From assembly GCA_964451985.1 (NCBI GenBank), contig CAYVKB010000002.1, forward strand, positions 1-64,000: a stretch of DNA of 64,000 bases. Direction: 5' to 3'. The stretch is from GBS-DC sp964451985. Lineage in GTDB: Bacteria > Armatimonadota > Fimbriimonadia > Fimbriimonadales > GBS-DC. Below, in pieces: positions 33,414 to 41,975 of the stretch; position 1 is the first letter of the stretch; each line of letters opens with the position of its first letter. Below the pieces are notes generated by a model. That model made no database searches. It worked only from the letters and a program-made list of their open reading frames with translations, and was not told the origin of the DNA. Both the position numbers and the translations under genes were made by a program.

Positions 33414-35609
33414 GTGGCAGTGTCGGAGGTACGGGCGGAGGCGTCTGCGTCGCGCGGGTGGTTTGACGGGCTGATGTTTTGGGGGGTGATGTACCGTCGT
33501 GCGCCCGTGACCAAGCTACTGCTGGGCAGCTGGCTGTTCGCACTGGGCGCGGGTGTACTGGGCGTGCTGCTGATGCCGCTTTTGATCAACTACAAAGGAG
33601 GCGCGGGGCTGCACGCACTACTGGGCTGGCTTGCACTGATACACTTGCTGGCGCGCGGCTGGGTGGAACGACGTCTGCCCGACCCATCGTTTGCCCACGA
33701 CCTGCGCACGGGCAACTTCGAGCAGCTACGCCTGACGCCTCACACGGCGCACACGCTACTTATACAAAGAGGCTTGCCCGATTTGCTGTTCCGCGCCCTG
33801 ATGATGATCCTATGGCTGCCCCTGTACACCCTTGTTGCCCGCGTGTTGGGGCTGACCCTCGGGGATGCGCTCACGCTGTGGACGCTGTTCAGCTTCGCGA
33901 ACTACTTCGTGTTGGGATTGGTCTCACTGGCGTTGCTGGTGTCGGCGTGGGAGGGTGTTGTACTTGTGCTGGGGGTGGGGCTGCTCGGATATGCGTTTTT
34001 GCTGGACGGTGGGCGCACGCGCACAGCGATCTCTAATAGCGGACTATTCGGCGTGATGATTGCCCTGCCAATTCTGGGGCGCGTACTGATGCCGCAGCAT
34101 CTGATTGCGGTGTTGCCCGACTTACGGGGCTTCGCACTGCTGTGGCTGCTGATAGAGGCATTGCGATTTGAACGCACCGCGCGCTGGGTGAACGCGTCGT
34201 CGGGCGCGTGGCGTGGGTTTTTCCTGCTGCCGAGCCTTGCACTGGCTGCACTGGGGGGGCTGATGGCGTTACGTGCAGGCGAGGCGCAGGGCTACTTCGG
34301 CGGGGCACTCACGCAGTATGGCGCAATCGGCGTGATGGCGTCGGTGAGCTTTGTGAGCATCCTGCTGCTCACGCTGCGCCGTCAGGCAGAGGCAGTAGTG
34401 CAGCCGTTGCGTGTGCATCTGATGGAGATGGGGCTGCTGCGCCTGTTAGGGCTGTTGATTCTCGGCGTTGCGATTGCTGGGTGGGGCTTGCCGACGGGTA
34501 CTATGGCGTTTTGGGGCGTGTTGATGTGGATAAGCGCGGTGGAGTGGTTGGGCGGTGCGCTGTTTCGGCGGTTGATGCAGCGGGCGCACAGCCGCGCTCC
34601 TGCGTGGGCGTATGGCGGGCTGCTGTTGGGAATTGTGCCTGCACTGGTTTTCTACATCGCGCCGCAGTGGGCTACGCTGGGCGCACTGAGTCCGATCTTC
34701 GCGCTCACGATGGCGTCCGATGCGTGGAGTGCGACGCGGGTGTCGGTTCAGCCCCCGCTGTGGCTGTGTGCGGCGATGCCTGTCGTGCGGTATGGGGTGG
34801 TGTTGGGCGTGCTGGCGTTGGGGGCGACGGTAGGGCGTGCTGCGTTGCCTCGTCGTGCGCCTGTCACCCTGCGCTGGCTGGCGTTGCCGCTGCTCTATCC
34901 GATACTGGACTGGTTGGTGCAGCAACGCATGCAGAATCCTGTCGCACGCCTAACGACTTTTGAGCGTCAGCCGCCCTTCGCGCCAATCTTGGGCGTCGCT
35001 GCCTTCGCTCTCTTCGCGCTGGATAGTGCGGGCAGCGACTGGCAGCTGTTTCTGCTGATACCAATGGGTATTTTCTTGTGGCTATGGGGGTACCATTCCA
35101 CGGGCAAGCGTGTGCGCCGCTGGCTCGATTCGGGTGAACTCAGCAGCGCATTTCTGGCGGGTCTGGCACCACAGCAGCTGTTCTGGGGCTGGGTGTATGG
35201 CGCGTGGCATCAGCAGGGGCGAGCGCTGCTGGCGGCGTTCAGTGGCGCGATGCTGGGTTGGCTGGTTCGCGCGGCGTTCTCGGCATCGTCGTTCAGTATG
35301 GGTATGGGCGTCGCTTGGCTAACCTTCGTGTTTGGCATTGGCGTTGGGCTTCAGATAGTCTATGTTGTGCTTTGGTCATGCGCGTGGCTGATTGCTGCGC
35401 CCGCTGCCATCCGTGACCAGCTAACCGCTCCGCAAGCCACCGCGCCCCTGCTTACACCCCGCGCGGTGATTCAGTCGGCGTTCTTCAGCGTAGTCGCGTG
35501 CTGCGCGCCGCTTGCGCCATTCCTGCTAATTGGCTTGCCCATTTACGCCTCGCAAAGCATCATAGCCCTGCACAAACTCGCCCGTGCACCTGGGGAACTT
35601 AAACGCTGA
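33414..35609 (+). CDS. Large polytopic membrane protein, ABC-2-permease-like
   Basis: A 731-residue protein with roughly 16-18 membrane segments and short loops. A cytosolic stretch, FAHDLRTGNFEQLRLTPHTA near residue 95, resembles the coupling loop of ABC-2 permeases (E..GTLE.L..TP); a weaker second copy (LDSGELSSAFLAGLAPQQLF near residue 570) suggests an internal duplication of two permease-like halves. No ABC ATPase is nearby and the frame is not broken. Transported substrate unknown. Starts at GTG; out-of-frame ATG at 33412 is not used. Followed by a separate hypothetical protein. Confidence 0.6.
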   Translation: MAVSEVRAEASASRGWFDGLMFWGVMYRRAPVTKLLLGSWLFALGAGVLGVLLMPLLINYKGGAGLHALLGWLALIHLLARGWVERRLPDPSFAHDLRTGNFEQLRLTPHTAHTLLIQRGLPDLLFRALMMILWLPLYTLVARVLGLTLGDALTLWTLFSFANYFVLGLVSLALLVSAWEGVVLVLGVGLLGYAFLLDGGRTRTAISNSGLFGVMIALPILGRVLMPQHLIAVLPDLRGFALLWLLIEALRFERTARWVNASSGAWRGFFLLPSLALAALGGLMALRAGEAQGYFGGALTQYGAIGVMASVSFVSILLLTLRRQAEAVVQPLRVHLMEMGLLRLLGLLILGVAIAGWGLPTGTMAFWGVLMWISAVEWLGGALFRRLMQRAHSRAPAWAYGGLLLGIVPALVFYIAPQWATLGALSPIFALTMASDAWSATRVSVQPPLWLCAAMPVVRYGVVLGVLALGATVGRAALPRRAPVTLRWLALPLLYPILDWLVQQRMQNPVARLTTFERQPPFAPILGVAAFALFALDSAGSDWQLFLLIPMGIFLWLWGYHSTGKRVRRWLDSGELSSAFLAGLAPQQLFWGWVYGAWHQQGRALLAAFSGAMLGWLVRAAFSASSFSMGMGVAWLTFVFGIGVGLQIVYVVLWSCAWLIAAPAAIRDQLTAPQATAPLLTPRAVIQSAFFSVVACCAPLAPFLLIGLPIYASQSIIALHKLARAPGELKR

Positions 35610-35644
35610 TATGGAATATCTTATTATAAGAGGTGGTTCAGACG

Positions 35645-36196
35645 ATGCTCAACCGAGACCTATCGTTGCAGCAGCTGTTTGGGGATCTGGTGGAACGCGC
35701 ATTCGCGCTTTCGTTGCGCTGGGATGACCGGCAGGTGATGGGCTACTTGACGAACCTGCTGACCGAGTTCGCGCACATCGACAGCCTGTACCGCCTGCGC
35801 GATTTGAGTGGACGACCGCTGCAGGAGGTCGCCGAGATGCTCTATTACGCCGACATTCGGCTGGGCGCGCAGTCATTCTATCAGGAGCGCGAGGTACATC
35901 GACATATTGGGGACTTCACGCTGTTTTGGGCGGGCGTCTATCCGGAGGCGCTGCCCAAGCTGCGCGCCTCGCTGCGCAAAGACCATCTGATCGACTATGT
36001 GAAGCAGGGCAAGGAGTCGTACCGCCTTGTGTCGCTGTTTGATATTGGCGAGTGGCGCGAGGAAGCCCCGATGTTCCGCCGCCTTTCGGAACACTTCGAG
36101 GTGGCGATGCAGGGGCTGCACGCTGTGCGCCACATGTGGGAGCAGATGGCACAGGAGAGTTTTCAGCGATTCCGCAAGGGCGTCGAGGGCTGGTAA
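35645..36196 (+). CDS. Conserved hypothetical protein
   Basis: A 183-residue soluble, mostly helical protein (LSLQQLFGDLVERAFALSLR, VAEMLYYADIRLGAQSFYQE, FRRLSEHFEVAMQGLHAVRH) without signal peptide or known motif. ATG at 35645 follows GAGGTGG at a suitable distance and a TATTAT stretch about 20 bases upstream (TCTTATTATAAGA). It follows the large membrane protein by 35 bases; a shared transcript is possible. I do not recognise the family. Confidence 0.6.
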   Translation: MLNRDLSLQQLFGDLVERAFALSLRWDDRQVMGYLTNLLTEFAHIDSLYRLRDLSGRPLQEVAEMLYYADIRLGAQSFYQEREVHRHIGDFTLFWAGVYPEALPKLRASLRKDHLIDYVKQGKESYRLVSLFDIGEWREEAPMFRRLSEHFEVAMQGLHAVRHMWEQMAQESFQRFRKGVEGW

Positions 36197-36252
36197 GGAA
36201 CGCCTTACAGAGATAAATCTTTCTCAAAACCCAATACCCCTGTTGTTTATGC

Positions 36253-36258
36253 TATAAT
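36253..36258 (+). promoter_or_regulatory. Extended -10 box (TGCTATAATAG)
   Basis: TTATGCTATAATAGGGG, 12 bases before the ATG at 36271. The ribosome site GGTGGAG lies directly behind, so the leader must be very short. Confidence 0.6.
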
Positions 36259-36270
36259 AGGGGTGGAGAT

Positions 36271-37107
36271 ATGACTATGCGACAGCGCGGAGGATTTACC
36301 CTGATCGAACTCTTGGTTGTGATTGCAATCATCGCTATTCTGGCGGCGATTCTATTCCCTGTCTTTGCCCAGGCGCGTGAGAAGGCGCGCCAAACGACCT
36401 GTGTAAGCAATCTCAAACAGATAGGCACTGCATTTATGATGTACGTCCAGGATTATGACGAAACTTATGCGCCGTGGACGGGTATGTGCCCCGATCCGAA
36501 TCTACGATGGCAAGTGCGCTATATGTTTCCCGGACTGGTCGATCCATACATCAAGAACGGTGCGAATGTACAGACAGGCGAGCTGAAAGATGTGTGGGCA
36601 TGCCCTTCTGCTAAAGCGGGATTGAGCGCGATTAGCAACACCTATGCCTACAACTTCTGGACGTTCGGCGGCTACAGCACTTGTATGTGTATCCCGACCC
36701 AGGCGGCGTGTACGCGCGATCCTGCCGCCTTTGCACAGTTTGCCAACTCTGCCTACAACACGCCCGCGCCGATTGCTTCGATTCAATACCCTGCAGAGAC
36801 CATCATGCTTTCTGATGGAGCACAGCTGAGTCGCCCGCCCCAATTCGCGATTGGCTTCAACGGCGATATTTACTTTGTGGGTGTGTGGGGAGCGCACCAG
36901 CGTGGCAACGGCAACGTGAATACTACAGCGACCAGCAATGCCTTTATTCGCACGCTGATTACAGGCCGCTTGACAAATGTGGTGTATGCTGATGGACATG
37001 TGAAAACCACTCCCACTACGCGATGGTACCACCGGAACTACGCATCGACGGACGGTTCGTGGCGTGGCGAGGCGACTGATAATCGCTTCTGGGCGCGTGA
37101 GTGGTAA
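36271..37107 (+). CDS. Prepilin-like secreted protein (DUF1559 type)
   Basis: A 278-residue protein with the type IV/type II prepilin N-terminus: GGFTLIELLVVIAIIAIL, cleaved after the Gly and methylated on the Phe in pseudopilins. Next comes FPVFAQAREKARQTTCVSNL, a block typical of Armatimonadota and Planctomycetes. The globular part ends with NVVYADGHVKTT, the usual DGHVK box. Several paired Cys (CMCIPTQAAC) may form disulfides. It may form a pseudopilus or act as an exported structural protein. No secretion ATPase gene is close. Confidence 0.85.
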   Translation: MTMRQRGGFTLIELLVVIAIIAILAAILFPVFAQAREKARQTTCVSNLKQIGTAFMMYVQDYDETYAPWTGMCPDPNLRWQVRYMFPGLVDPYIKNGANVQTGELKDVWACPSAKAGLSAISNTYAYNFWTFGGYSTCMCIPTQAACTRDPAAFAQFANSAYNTPAPIASIQYPAETIMLSDGAQLSRPPQFAIGFNGDIYFVGVWGAHQRGNGNVNTTATSNAFIRTLITGRLTNVVYADGHVKTTPTTRWYHRNYASTDGSWRGEATDNRFWAREW

Positions 37108-37137
37108 AGTATCGGAGCCTTGTGCAGTTGCTTGCCT

Positions 37138-37164
37138 ACCCGCTCGATGCCCCATCGAGCGGGT
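37138..37164. promoter_or_regulatory. 11-bp perfect inverted repeat before murA
   Basis: ACCCGCTCGAT and ATCGAGCGGGT flank a five-base loop (GCCCC). The right arm touches the murA -10 box. As RNA from the upstream prepilin gene it would be a strong hairpin without a U tract. As DNA it could be an operator covering the spacer of the murA promoter. Role not settled. Confidence 0.5.
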
Positions 37165-37169
37165 ATAAT
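37164..37169 (+). promoter_or_regulatory. -10 box for murA-mreB
   Basis: GGGTATAATCG, 47 bases before the TTG start; the leader holds AAGGAGG. Confidence 0.5.
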
Positions 37170-37216
37170 CGTTTGCAGTTGCAGGACGCATCTTTGGGCA
37201 AGGAGGACATACGCTG

Positions 37217-38518
37217 TTGGAGAGCTACAAAATCATCGGCGGAACACCGCTTACAGGCGCAGTGACGATTAGCGGGAGCAAAAATGCAGCGTTGGCACTG
37301 ATGGCGGGCGCATTACTGATTGAAGGCGAGGTGATTCTGCACAACACGCCGCAGATTGAAGACGTGTTCACGATGGTCGCCCTGATGCAGGGGCTGGGTG
37401 TGCGGGCGGAATGGCGCGGCAATACCCTGTATCTAGATACGCGCGAGCTGAGTCACGCGAAGCCGAACCCGCAGCTGGTGAACCGCATGCGCGCCTCGTT
37501 TTATATTTTTGGGCCGCTGCTCGCCCGACTGGGCTACGCGCGGATGCCCCATCCCGGTGGGTGCCAGATTGGCAGCCGACCCGTGAACTTCCACATCAAT
37601 GGGCTGCGGGCACTGGGCGCACAGATTCATCAGAACGGCAACTGCTACACGGCGCAAACGCTGGGGCTGACAGGCGCGCGAATTTATCTGGATATGCCCA
37701 GCGCGGGTGCAACCCAGCAAATCATGACCGCTGCTGTGTACGCTAATGGGCTGACCACCATTGAGAACGCTGCGATGGAACCTGAAGTGGTGAACCTCGC
37801 CGATTTCTTGAATGCGGCGGGCGCACGCATCGAGGGTGCAGGCACCAGCACGATTTATATCCAAGGCGTCTCTAAACTCACACCGCGTGCGGAGTTCTCC
37901 GTCATCCCCGACCGTCTGGAGGCAGGTACGTTCGCCTTAGCCGCCGCCATCACGCTGGGCGAGGTGACTTTGGAGAAAGTGCTGCCTGAACACCTGCACG
38001 CGTTGTTGGCGAAACTGCGCGAGGCGGGCGTGAGCATTACCGAGCGCGAGACCAGTGTCACGATACGCGCCACAGAACGTCCCAAACCGCTCGACATCCG
38101 CACAATGCCCTATCCCGGCTTCCCTACCGATTTACAGCAGCCCATGTGCGCCCTGCTCGCCCTCGCCGACGGCGCATCGAAAGTGCTGGAGACCATCTAC
38201 GAGAACCGCACGCAGCATGTGCCCGAATTGCAGAAGATGGGCGCAGACATCACCGCCGAGGGGCGCACTATCCTGATTCGCGGCGTGGAACGACTGAAAG
38301 GCGCGCGTGTGCGGGCGACCGACCTGCGCGGTGGGGCAGCCCTCGTTGTTGCCGCGCTCGCGGCGCACGGCGAGACCGAAATCGAGGAAATCAGCCATAT
38401 CGACCGTGGTTACGAACTGTTGGAAGACAAACTGCGCGCGCTGGGCGCATCGATTCAACGCATCACACCCTACGCGCTTACCGCAACCCTGCACGAAGAG
38501 ACAACACGCAAAACGTGA
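37217..38518 (+). CDS. murA: UDP-N-acetylglucosamine 1-carboxyvinyltransferase
   Basis: First committed step of peptidoglycan synthesis: transfers enolpyruvate to UDP-GlcNAc. The N-terminal GSKNAALALMAGALL and the active-site loop PHPGGCQIGSRPVN are present, with the fosfomycin-target Cys at about residue 116, so the enzyme should be sensitive to that drug. Length 433 fits. TTG start with AAGGAGG 10 bases upstream. Stops two bases before mreB. Confidence 0.96.
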   Translation: MESYKIIGGTPLTGAVTISGSKNAALALMAGALLIEGEVILHNTPQIEDVFTMVALMQGLGVRAEWRGNTLYLDTRELSHAKPNPQLVNRMRASFYIFGPLLARLGYARMPHPGGCQIGSRPVNFHINGLRALGAQIHQNGNCYTAQTLGLTGARIYLDMPSAGATQQIMTAAVYANGLTTIENAAMEPEVVNLADFLNAAGARIEGAGTSTIYIQGVSKLTPRAEFSVIPDRLEAGTFALAAAITLGEVTLEKVLPEHLHALLAKLREAGVSITERETSVTIRATERPKPLDIRTMPYPGFPTDLQQPMCALLALADGASKVLETIYENRTQHVPELQKMGADITAEGRTILIRGVERLKGARVRATDLRGGAALVVAALAAHGETEIEEISHIDRGYELLEDKLRALGASIQRITPYALTATLHEETTRKT

Positions 38519-38520
38519 CT

Positions 38521-39528
38521 ATGTTCCGGCTGAACACTGAACTGGGCGTGGATTTGGGCACGGCGAACCTGCTGGTATACCAGCGAGGGCGTGGTATCGT
38601 GCTGCGTGAGCCGTCCGTGGTCGCCATCTCACAGCCCTCCGGCAAGGTGCTGGCGGTCGGCGAGGAAGCCCGCCTGATGTTGGGGCGCACGCCCGGTAAC
38701 ATCACCGCCGTCAAGCCTCTCGTGAACGGCGTGATAGCCGATTACACCATCACGCTGGAGATGTTGCGCTATGTGATTAATAAGATTCTCGGCAAGCGAA
38801 GGCTGTTCGCCCCGCGGATGCTGGTGTGCGTGCCTTCCAGTGCGACGGATGTGGAGCGCCGCGCTGTGCAACAAGCTGCCAAAGAGGCGGGCGCAGGCGA
38901 GGTGCATCTGATTGAAGAGCCGATGGCGGCGGCAATCGGCGCGGGACTGCCCATCAGCCAGCCGGGAGGCAACATGGTGGTGGACATCGGCGGTGGCACG
39001 ACCGACATCGCTGTCATCTCGCTGGGCGGCATCGTGATTAGCCGCAGTATCCGCGTCGCGGGCAACAAGCTCGACGAGGCGATTATCCGCCACGTGCGCC
39101 ACCGCTACAACTTGATGATTGGCGAGCGCACTGCGGAGGAAATCAAAATCCGCATCGGCTCAGCGTATCCGCTGCCGCAGGAACTCACGATGGAAGTGCG
39201 CGGGCGCGACCTGGTAGAAGGCTTACCTCGCACGGTGGTCATCCATTCGGAAGAGATTCGCGAGTCGCTGACGGAGCCGGTGAACCAGATTGTGGAGAAG
39301 GTACGCTCCGTGCTGGAAGAGACACCTCCCGAACTCGCTTCGGACATTATCGAGCGCGGAGTCGTGCTGACGGGCGGCGGCGCGCTGCTGCGTGGCTTTG
39401 ATAAACTGCTTCAGCATGCGACGGGCATTCCCGTCTACATCGCGGAAGACCCGCTCTCCTGCGTCGCGATTGGCACTGGGCGCGCCTTAGAAGAGATGGA
39501 CGCGATTGTGAAAGCGGCACAGTATTAA
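38521..39528 (+). CDS. mreB: Rod-shape protein MreB
   Basis: Bacterial actin that guides side-wall synthesis. 335 residues with the actin-family phosphate loops (LGVDLGTANLLVYQRG, MVVDIGGGTTDIAVISLGG), the adenosine motif LTGGGALLRGFDKLL, and the MreB block IEEPMAAAIGAGLPI. ATG follows the murA stop by 2 bases, so they are cotranscribed, which pairs precursor synthesis with cell shape. mreC/mreD are not next to it. Confidence 0.96.
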   Translation: MFRLNTELGVDLGTANLLVYQRGRGIVLREPSVVAISQPSGKVLAVGEEARLMLGRTPGNITAVKPLVNGVIADYTITLEMLRYVINKILGKRRLFAPRMLVCVPSSATDVERRAVQQAAKEAGAGEVHLIEEPMAAAIGAGLPISQPGGNMVVDIGGGTTDIAVISLGGIVISRSIRVAGNKLDEAIIRHVRHRYNLMIGERTAEEIKIRIGSAYPLPQELTMEVRGRDLVEGLPRTVVIHSEEIRESLTEPVNQIVEKVRSVLEETPPELASDIIERGVVLTGGGALLRGFDKLLQHATGIPVYIAEDPLSCVAIGTGRALEEMDAIVKAAQY

Positions 39529-39562
39529 ACGCTTCCTAAACCTCTCTGGGGATATGCTCAGG

Positions 39563-39568
39563 TACACT
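39563..39568 (+). promoter_or_regulatory. -10 box 7 bases before aspartate kinase (leaderless type)
   Basis: CAGGTACACTTAGCGGT then ATG; hexamer ends exactly 7 bases before the start, no ribosome site. Confidence 0.55.
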
Positions 39569-39575
39569 TAGCGGT

Positions 39576-40928
39576 ATGCGCATCCGAGTTCTCAAGTTTG
39601 GCGGCACGAGCGTGGACACTCCGGAACATCGCCATATGGCGGCGCGGAAGGTAATACAGTGTATCGAGTCGGGCGCGCGCCCTGTGTTGGTAGTCTCGGC
39701 GATCGGCAGGCGTGGCGCGCCCTACGCCACCGATACGCTGGTGGAGCTGCTGACGCAAATAGACCCCACCATCCCGCCTGCACCGCGCGAGCGTGACCTG
39801 ATGATGGCGTGCGGCGAGATTATCTCCACTGTGATTATGGCGCAGACGCTGCGCACGCTGGGCTACGCGACCGTCGCCCTGACTGGCAATCAGGCGGGCA
39901 TCATCACCGATAATGAGTTCGGCAACGCGCGGATTTTGGAGATTAACCCCGAACCGATTTTGCGCTGTTTGGAGCAGGGCTGGATTCCGATTGTGGCGGG
40001 GTTTCAGGGCGTGACTCGCTCCGACGCGATTTTCCAGCGCGGTTCGATTACCACACTGGGGCGCGGAGGCAGCGACACCACCGCCGCTGCGCTGGGCGCA
40101 GCCCTGAGGGCGGAAGCCGTTGAAATCTACACCGATGTGAATGGCGTCAAAACCGCCGATCCCGATTTCGTGCCCGACGCCATTACCCTGCCTGAAGTGA
40201 GCTACGAGGAGGTGGCGGAGATTGCCCACCAAGGCGCGCGCGTGCTGCACCCCCGCGCCGCCGAAATCGCGATGGACTACGGCATCCCGTTGTGGGTGAA
40301 ATGTACCTTTACCGACGAAGCGGGTACGCGCGTCGCCGCCCATGCCAACGGGCAACGGCGCATCACAGGCGTCACCCACACGGGCAAACTGGCGTATTTG
40401 AGCTTCTATATCCCCTACCCGGAACACAAAGCACAACTGGAGCTGGAGATTTATCGTCTGATGGCGCAGGTAGGCGTGAACCTGCAGGGCGTAGGCGTGG
40501 ACGAGGAGGGGCTGGGCTTCGCTTTTCCCCGCGAACATTGGCATACCGTGCGCACGGCGTTAGATGGGCTGGTCGTACCCCTGGGCGAGCCGAGCGCGTT
40601 CTACCTGTTCCAGTTCGGCGAGGTGCCCAGCCAGCTGTGCCAGATTCAGCGCGATATGCTGCATAAGGCGGGGCTATCCGAATGTGTGCGCACGATTACA
40701 ATCGCCATCGCCGAGGGCTGCACGATGGTCTCACTGATTGCCGACGGCTATAGCCGCCAACCGGGTGTATTCGCCGAGCTGCACCAAACACTGATCGAGG
40801 CGGGCATCCCCATCTGGCAAACCGCCGACTCGGAGCTGTCGTTATCGTGCATCATTCCCGAAAGCGAAGTGAATAAGGCGGTGAAGTTAATCCATGACCG
40901 ATTCGCACTGGACGCCGTCGCCCGATGA
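39576..40928 (+). CDS. Aspartate kinase
   Basis: Phosphorylates aspartate at the head of the Lys/Met/Thr pathway. The kinase domain has VLKFGGTSVDTPEH, TTLGRGGSDTTAAALGAAL and VEIYTDVNGVKTADPD; tandem ACT domains fill the C-terminus (about 300-445), the usual site of feedback inhibition. Length 450 is the single-domain lysC type. No ribosome site. The 3' end overlaps the atpZ-like gene by 35 bases. Confidence 0.95.
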   Translation: MRIRVLKFGGTSVDTPEHRHMAARKVIQCIESGARPVLVVSAIGRRGAPYATDTLVELLTQIDPTIPPAPRERDLMMACGEIISTVIMAQTLRTLGYATVALTGNQAGIITDNEFGNARILEINPEPILRCLEQGWIPIVAGFQGVTRSDAIFQRGSITTLGRGGSDTTAAALGAALRAEAVEIYTDVNGVKTADPDFVPDAITLPEVSYEEVAEIAHQGARVLHPRAAEIAMDYGIPLWVKCTFTDEAGTRVAAHANGQRRITGVTHTGKLAYLSFYIPYPEHKAQLELEIYRLMAQVGVNLQGVGVDEEGLGFAFPREHWHTVRTALDGLVVPLGEPSAFYLFQFGEVPSQLCQIQRDMLHKAGLSECVRTITIAIAEGCTMVSLIADGYSRQPGVFAELHQTLIEAGIPIWQTADSELSLSCIIPESEVNKAVKLIHDRFALDAVAR

Positions 40929-41256
40929 GTCGGAGGAGGTTCGCCCGCCCGACCTACCCCCGACGCCCCCGCTGCCGGAGCCACCGAAGGTTGAGTTTCA
41001 GCGTCCCACTCTACCAGGCAGTCAGCCGTCGCCCACGTTCCAGCGCAACACCCGCGCGGTAAGCCTTGCGTTCTCCATCGGTTTCGCGCTGGCGGGTCCT
41101 GTGATTTTGGGCGCACTGGTCGGCTACTGGCTGGATGGTCGGTTCGCCACATCCCCCACCTGGACGATGATTCTCACGCTGCTGGGCATGGGCGCGGGGC
41201 TGACGCAGCTGATTCGCATCGTAAACAAGCTGAACCAAATGGAGGATAAGCCGTGA
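40894..41256 (+). CDS. AtpZ/AtpI-like small membrane protein
   Basis: A 120-residue protein with a long Pro-rich N-terminus (residues 1-50) and two hydrophobic helices (about 57-80 and 87-108; VSLAFSIGFALAGPVILGAL, YWLDGRF). The hairpin resembles the AtpZ/F1F0-ATPase subunit family that precedes atpB in many operons. It overlaps aspartate kinase by 35 bases and is followed by an AtpI-like gene (GTGA overlap). The rest of the ATP synthase genes are missing here. Confidence 0.65.
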   Translation: MTDSHWTPSPDESEEVRPPDLPPTPPLPEPPKVEFQRPTLPGSQPSPTFQRNTRAVSLAFSIGFALAGPVILGALVGYWLDGRFATSPTWTMILTLLGMGAGLTQLIRIVNKLNQMEDKP

Positions 41257-41633
41257 GCGTGATGGAGAACCCCACGCTGCTGTGGCGTTCGGTAGGCAAG
41301 TGGACGGCGATTCTCACAGCAGTTGGCGTGGGGGCGAGCCTTGCGTTGGGCGCGTGGCGATTGGGCGTGGGCATGCTGCTGGGCGTGGGTGCGTTGGGCT
41401 GGGCAATGGGTTTCTTTGTGCTAATCACGCGCTTCTTCGCCCCGCAGCAAAACCCTCTATTCCCTCGCCTCCTGATGCTCAGCAACCCGCTCAAGTACCC
41501 CATGCTGCTTGTGTTCGCCTACCTTGCCGTGCGCGGAGGCGAGGTGATGACAATAGGCTTTGCAATCGGCGTCGCGCTGCCCTTAGCCGTGATTACAGGG
41601 CTTGCCATCCGCGAAGCGTTCACCACGCGATAA
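41253..41633 (+). CDS. ATP synthase subunit I (AtpI)-like membrane protein
   Basis: A 126-residue protein with four predicted membrane helices and the small basic/aromatic loops of the AtpI family (LALGAWRLGVGMLLGVGALG, LSNPLKYPMLLVFAYLAV). AtpI helps assemble the c-ring and carries Mg2+. The GTG start overlaps the preceding stop by four bases. Downstream, an oppositely oriented gene overlaps its end by 14 bases, so the operon is broken at this point. Confidence 0.6.
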   Translation: MSVMENPTLLWRSVGKWTAILTAVGVGASLALGAWRLGVGMLLGVGALGWAMGFFVLITRFFAPQQNPLFPRLLMLSNPLKYPMLLVFAYLAVRGGEVMTIGFAIGVALPLAVITGLAIREAFTTR

Positions 41634-41931
41634 AACTACTCACTACCGCACCCCCCAACCAAAGCGTGAGGTACGCCGTGAACCCAAACCGCAGCCAACG
41701 CTTCACAAACACAGGATTCTGACGCCGGTACCACTCCGCAAGCCCCACCGCCATCCCCAGCGTGAGGAACTTCACCACGAAAAACGCCCCCCAACTAAGC
41801 TGAATGAACCAGTTCATAATTGGATTGAACTCGGTTGCATACCCGCGTGTAATCAACCAGTAGGTACTCATTGAATCGGCAAGCACCAGCAGAATCAGTC
41901 CCCATGTTTCCTTGTGGCGCATGGTGGGCAT
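41620..41931 (-). CDS. DUF5658-like small membrane protein
   Basis: A 103-residue protein with three hydrophobic segments and the conserved N-P-x-M after the first (ADSMSTYWLITRG, FNPIMNWFIQLSWG), which is the DUF5658 pattern. Its function is unknown. It overlaps the AtpI-like gene convergently by 14 bases. The start is ATG 41931, or the ATG three codons further in. Upstream lies the 18-bp repeat that borders the restriction-modification cassette. Confidence 0.6.
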   Translation of the reverse strand: MPTMRHKETWGLILLVLADSMSTYWLITRGYATEFNPIMNWFIQLSWGAFFVVKFLTLGMAVGLAEWYRRQNPVFVKRWLRFGFTAYLTLWLGGAVVSSFIAW

Positions 41932-41947
41932 TCCAGCAACTTTCGTA

Positions 41948-41965
41948 CCACAAGGTATAATCGCC
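41948..41965. repeat. 18-bp direct repeat, left copy
   Basis: CCACAAGGTATAATCGCC, identical to 43942-43959. The two copies flank the restriction-modification genes exactly, the left before the methyltransferase start and the right before the downstream carboxypeptidase. The bases just outside each copy differ. The repeat contains a full TATAAT, so each copy is also a promoter. Confidence 0.85.
41956..41961 (+). promoter_or_regulatory. -10 box for the restriction-modification genes
   Basis: TATAAT within the left 18-bp repeat, 14 bases before the methyltransferase ATG. No ribosome site. Its twin in the right repeat drives the carboxypeptidase gene. Confidence 0.55.
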
Positions 41966-41975
41966 GCGAGACTGT

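Noticed and set aside
39558..40544. Long leftward frame opposite aspartate kinase
   Set aside because: Shadow of a strongly conserved gene; low-complexity product with many His and Arg.
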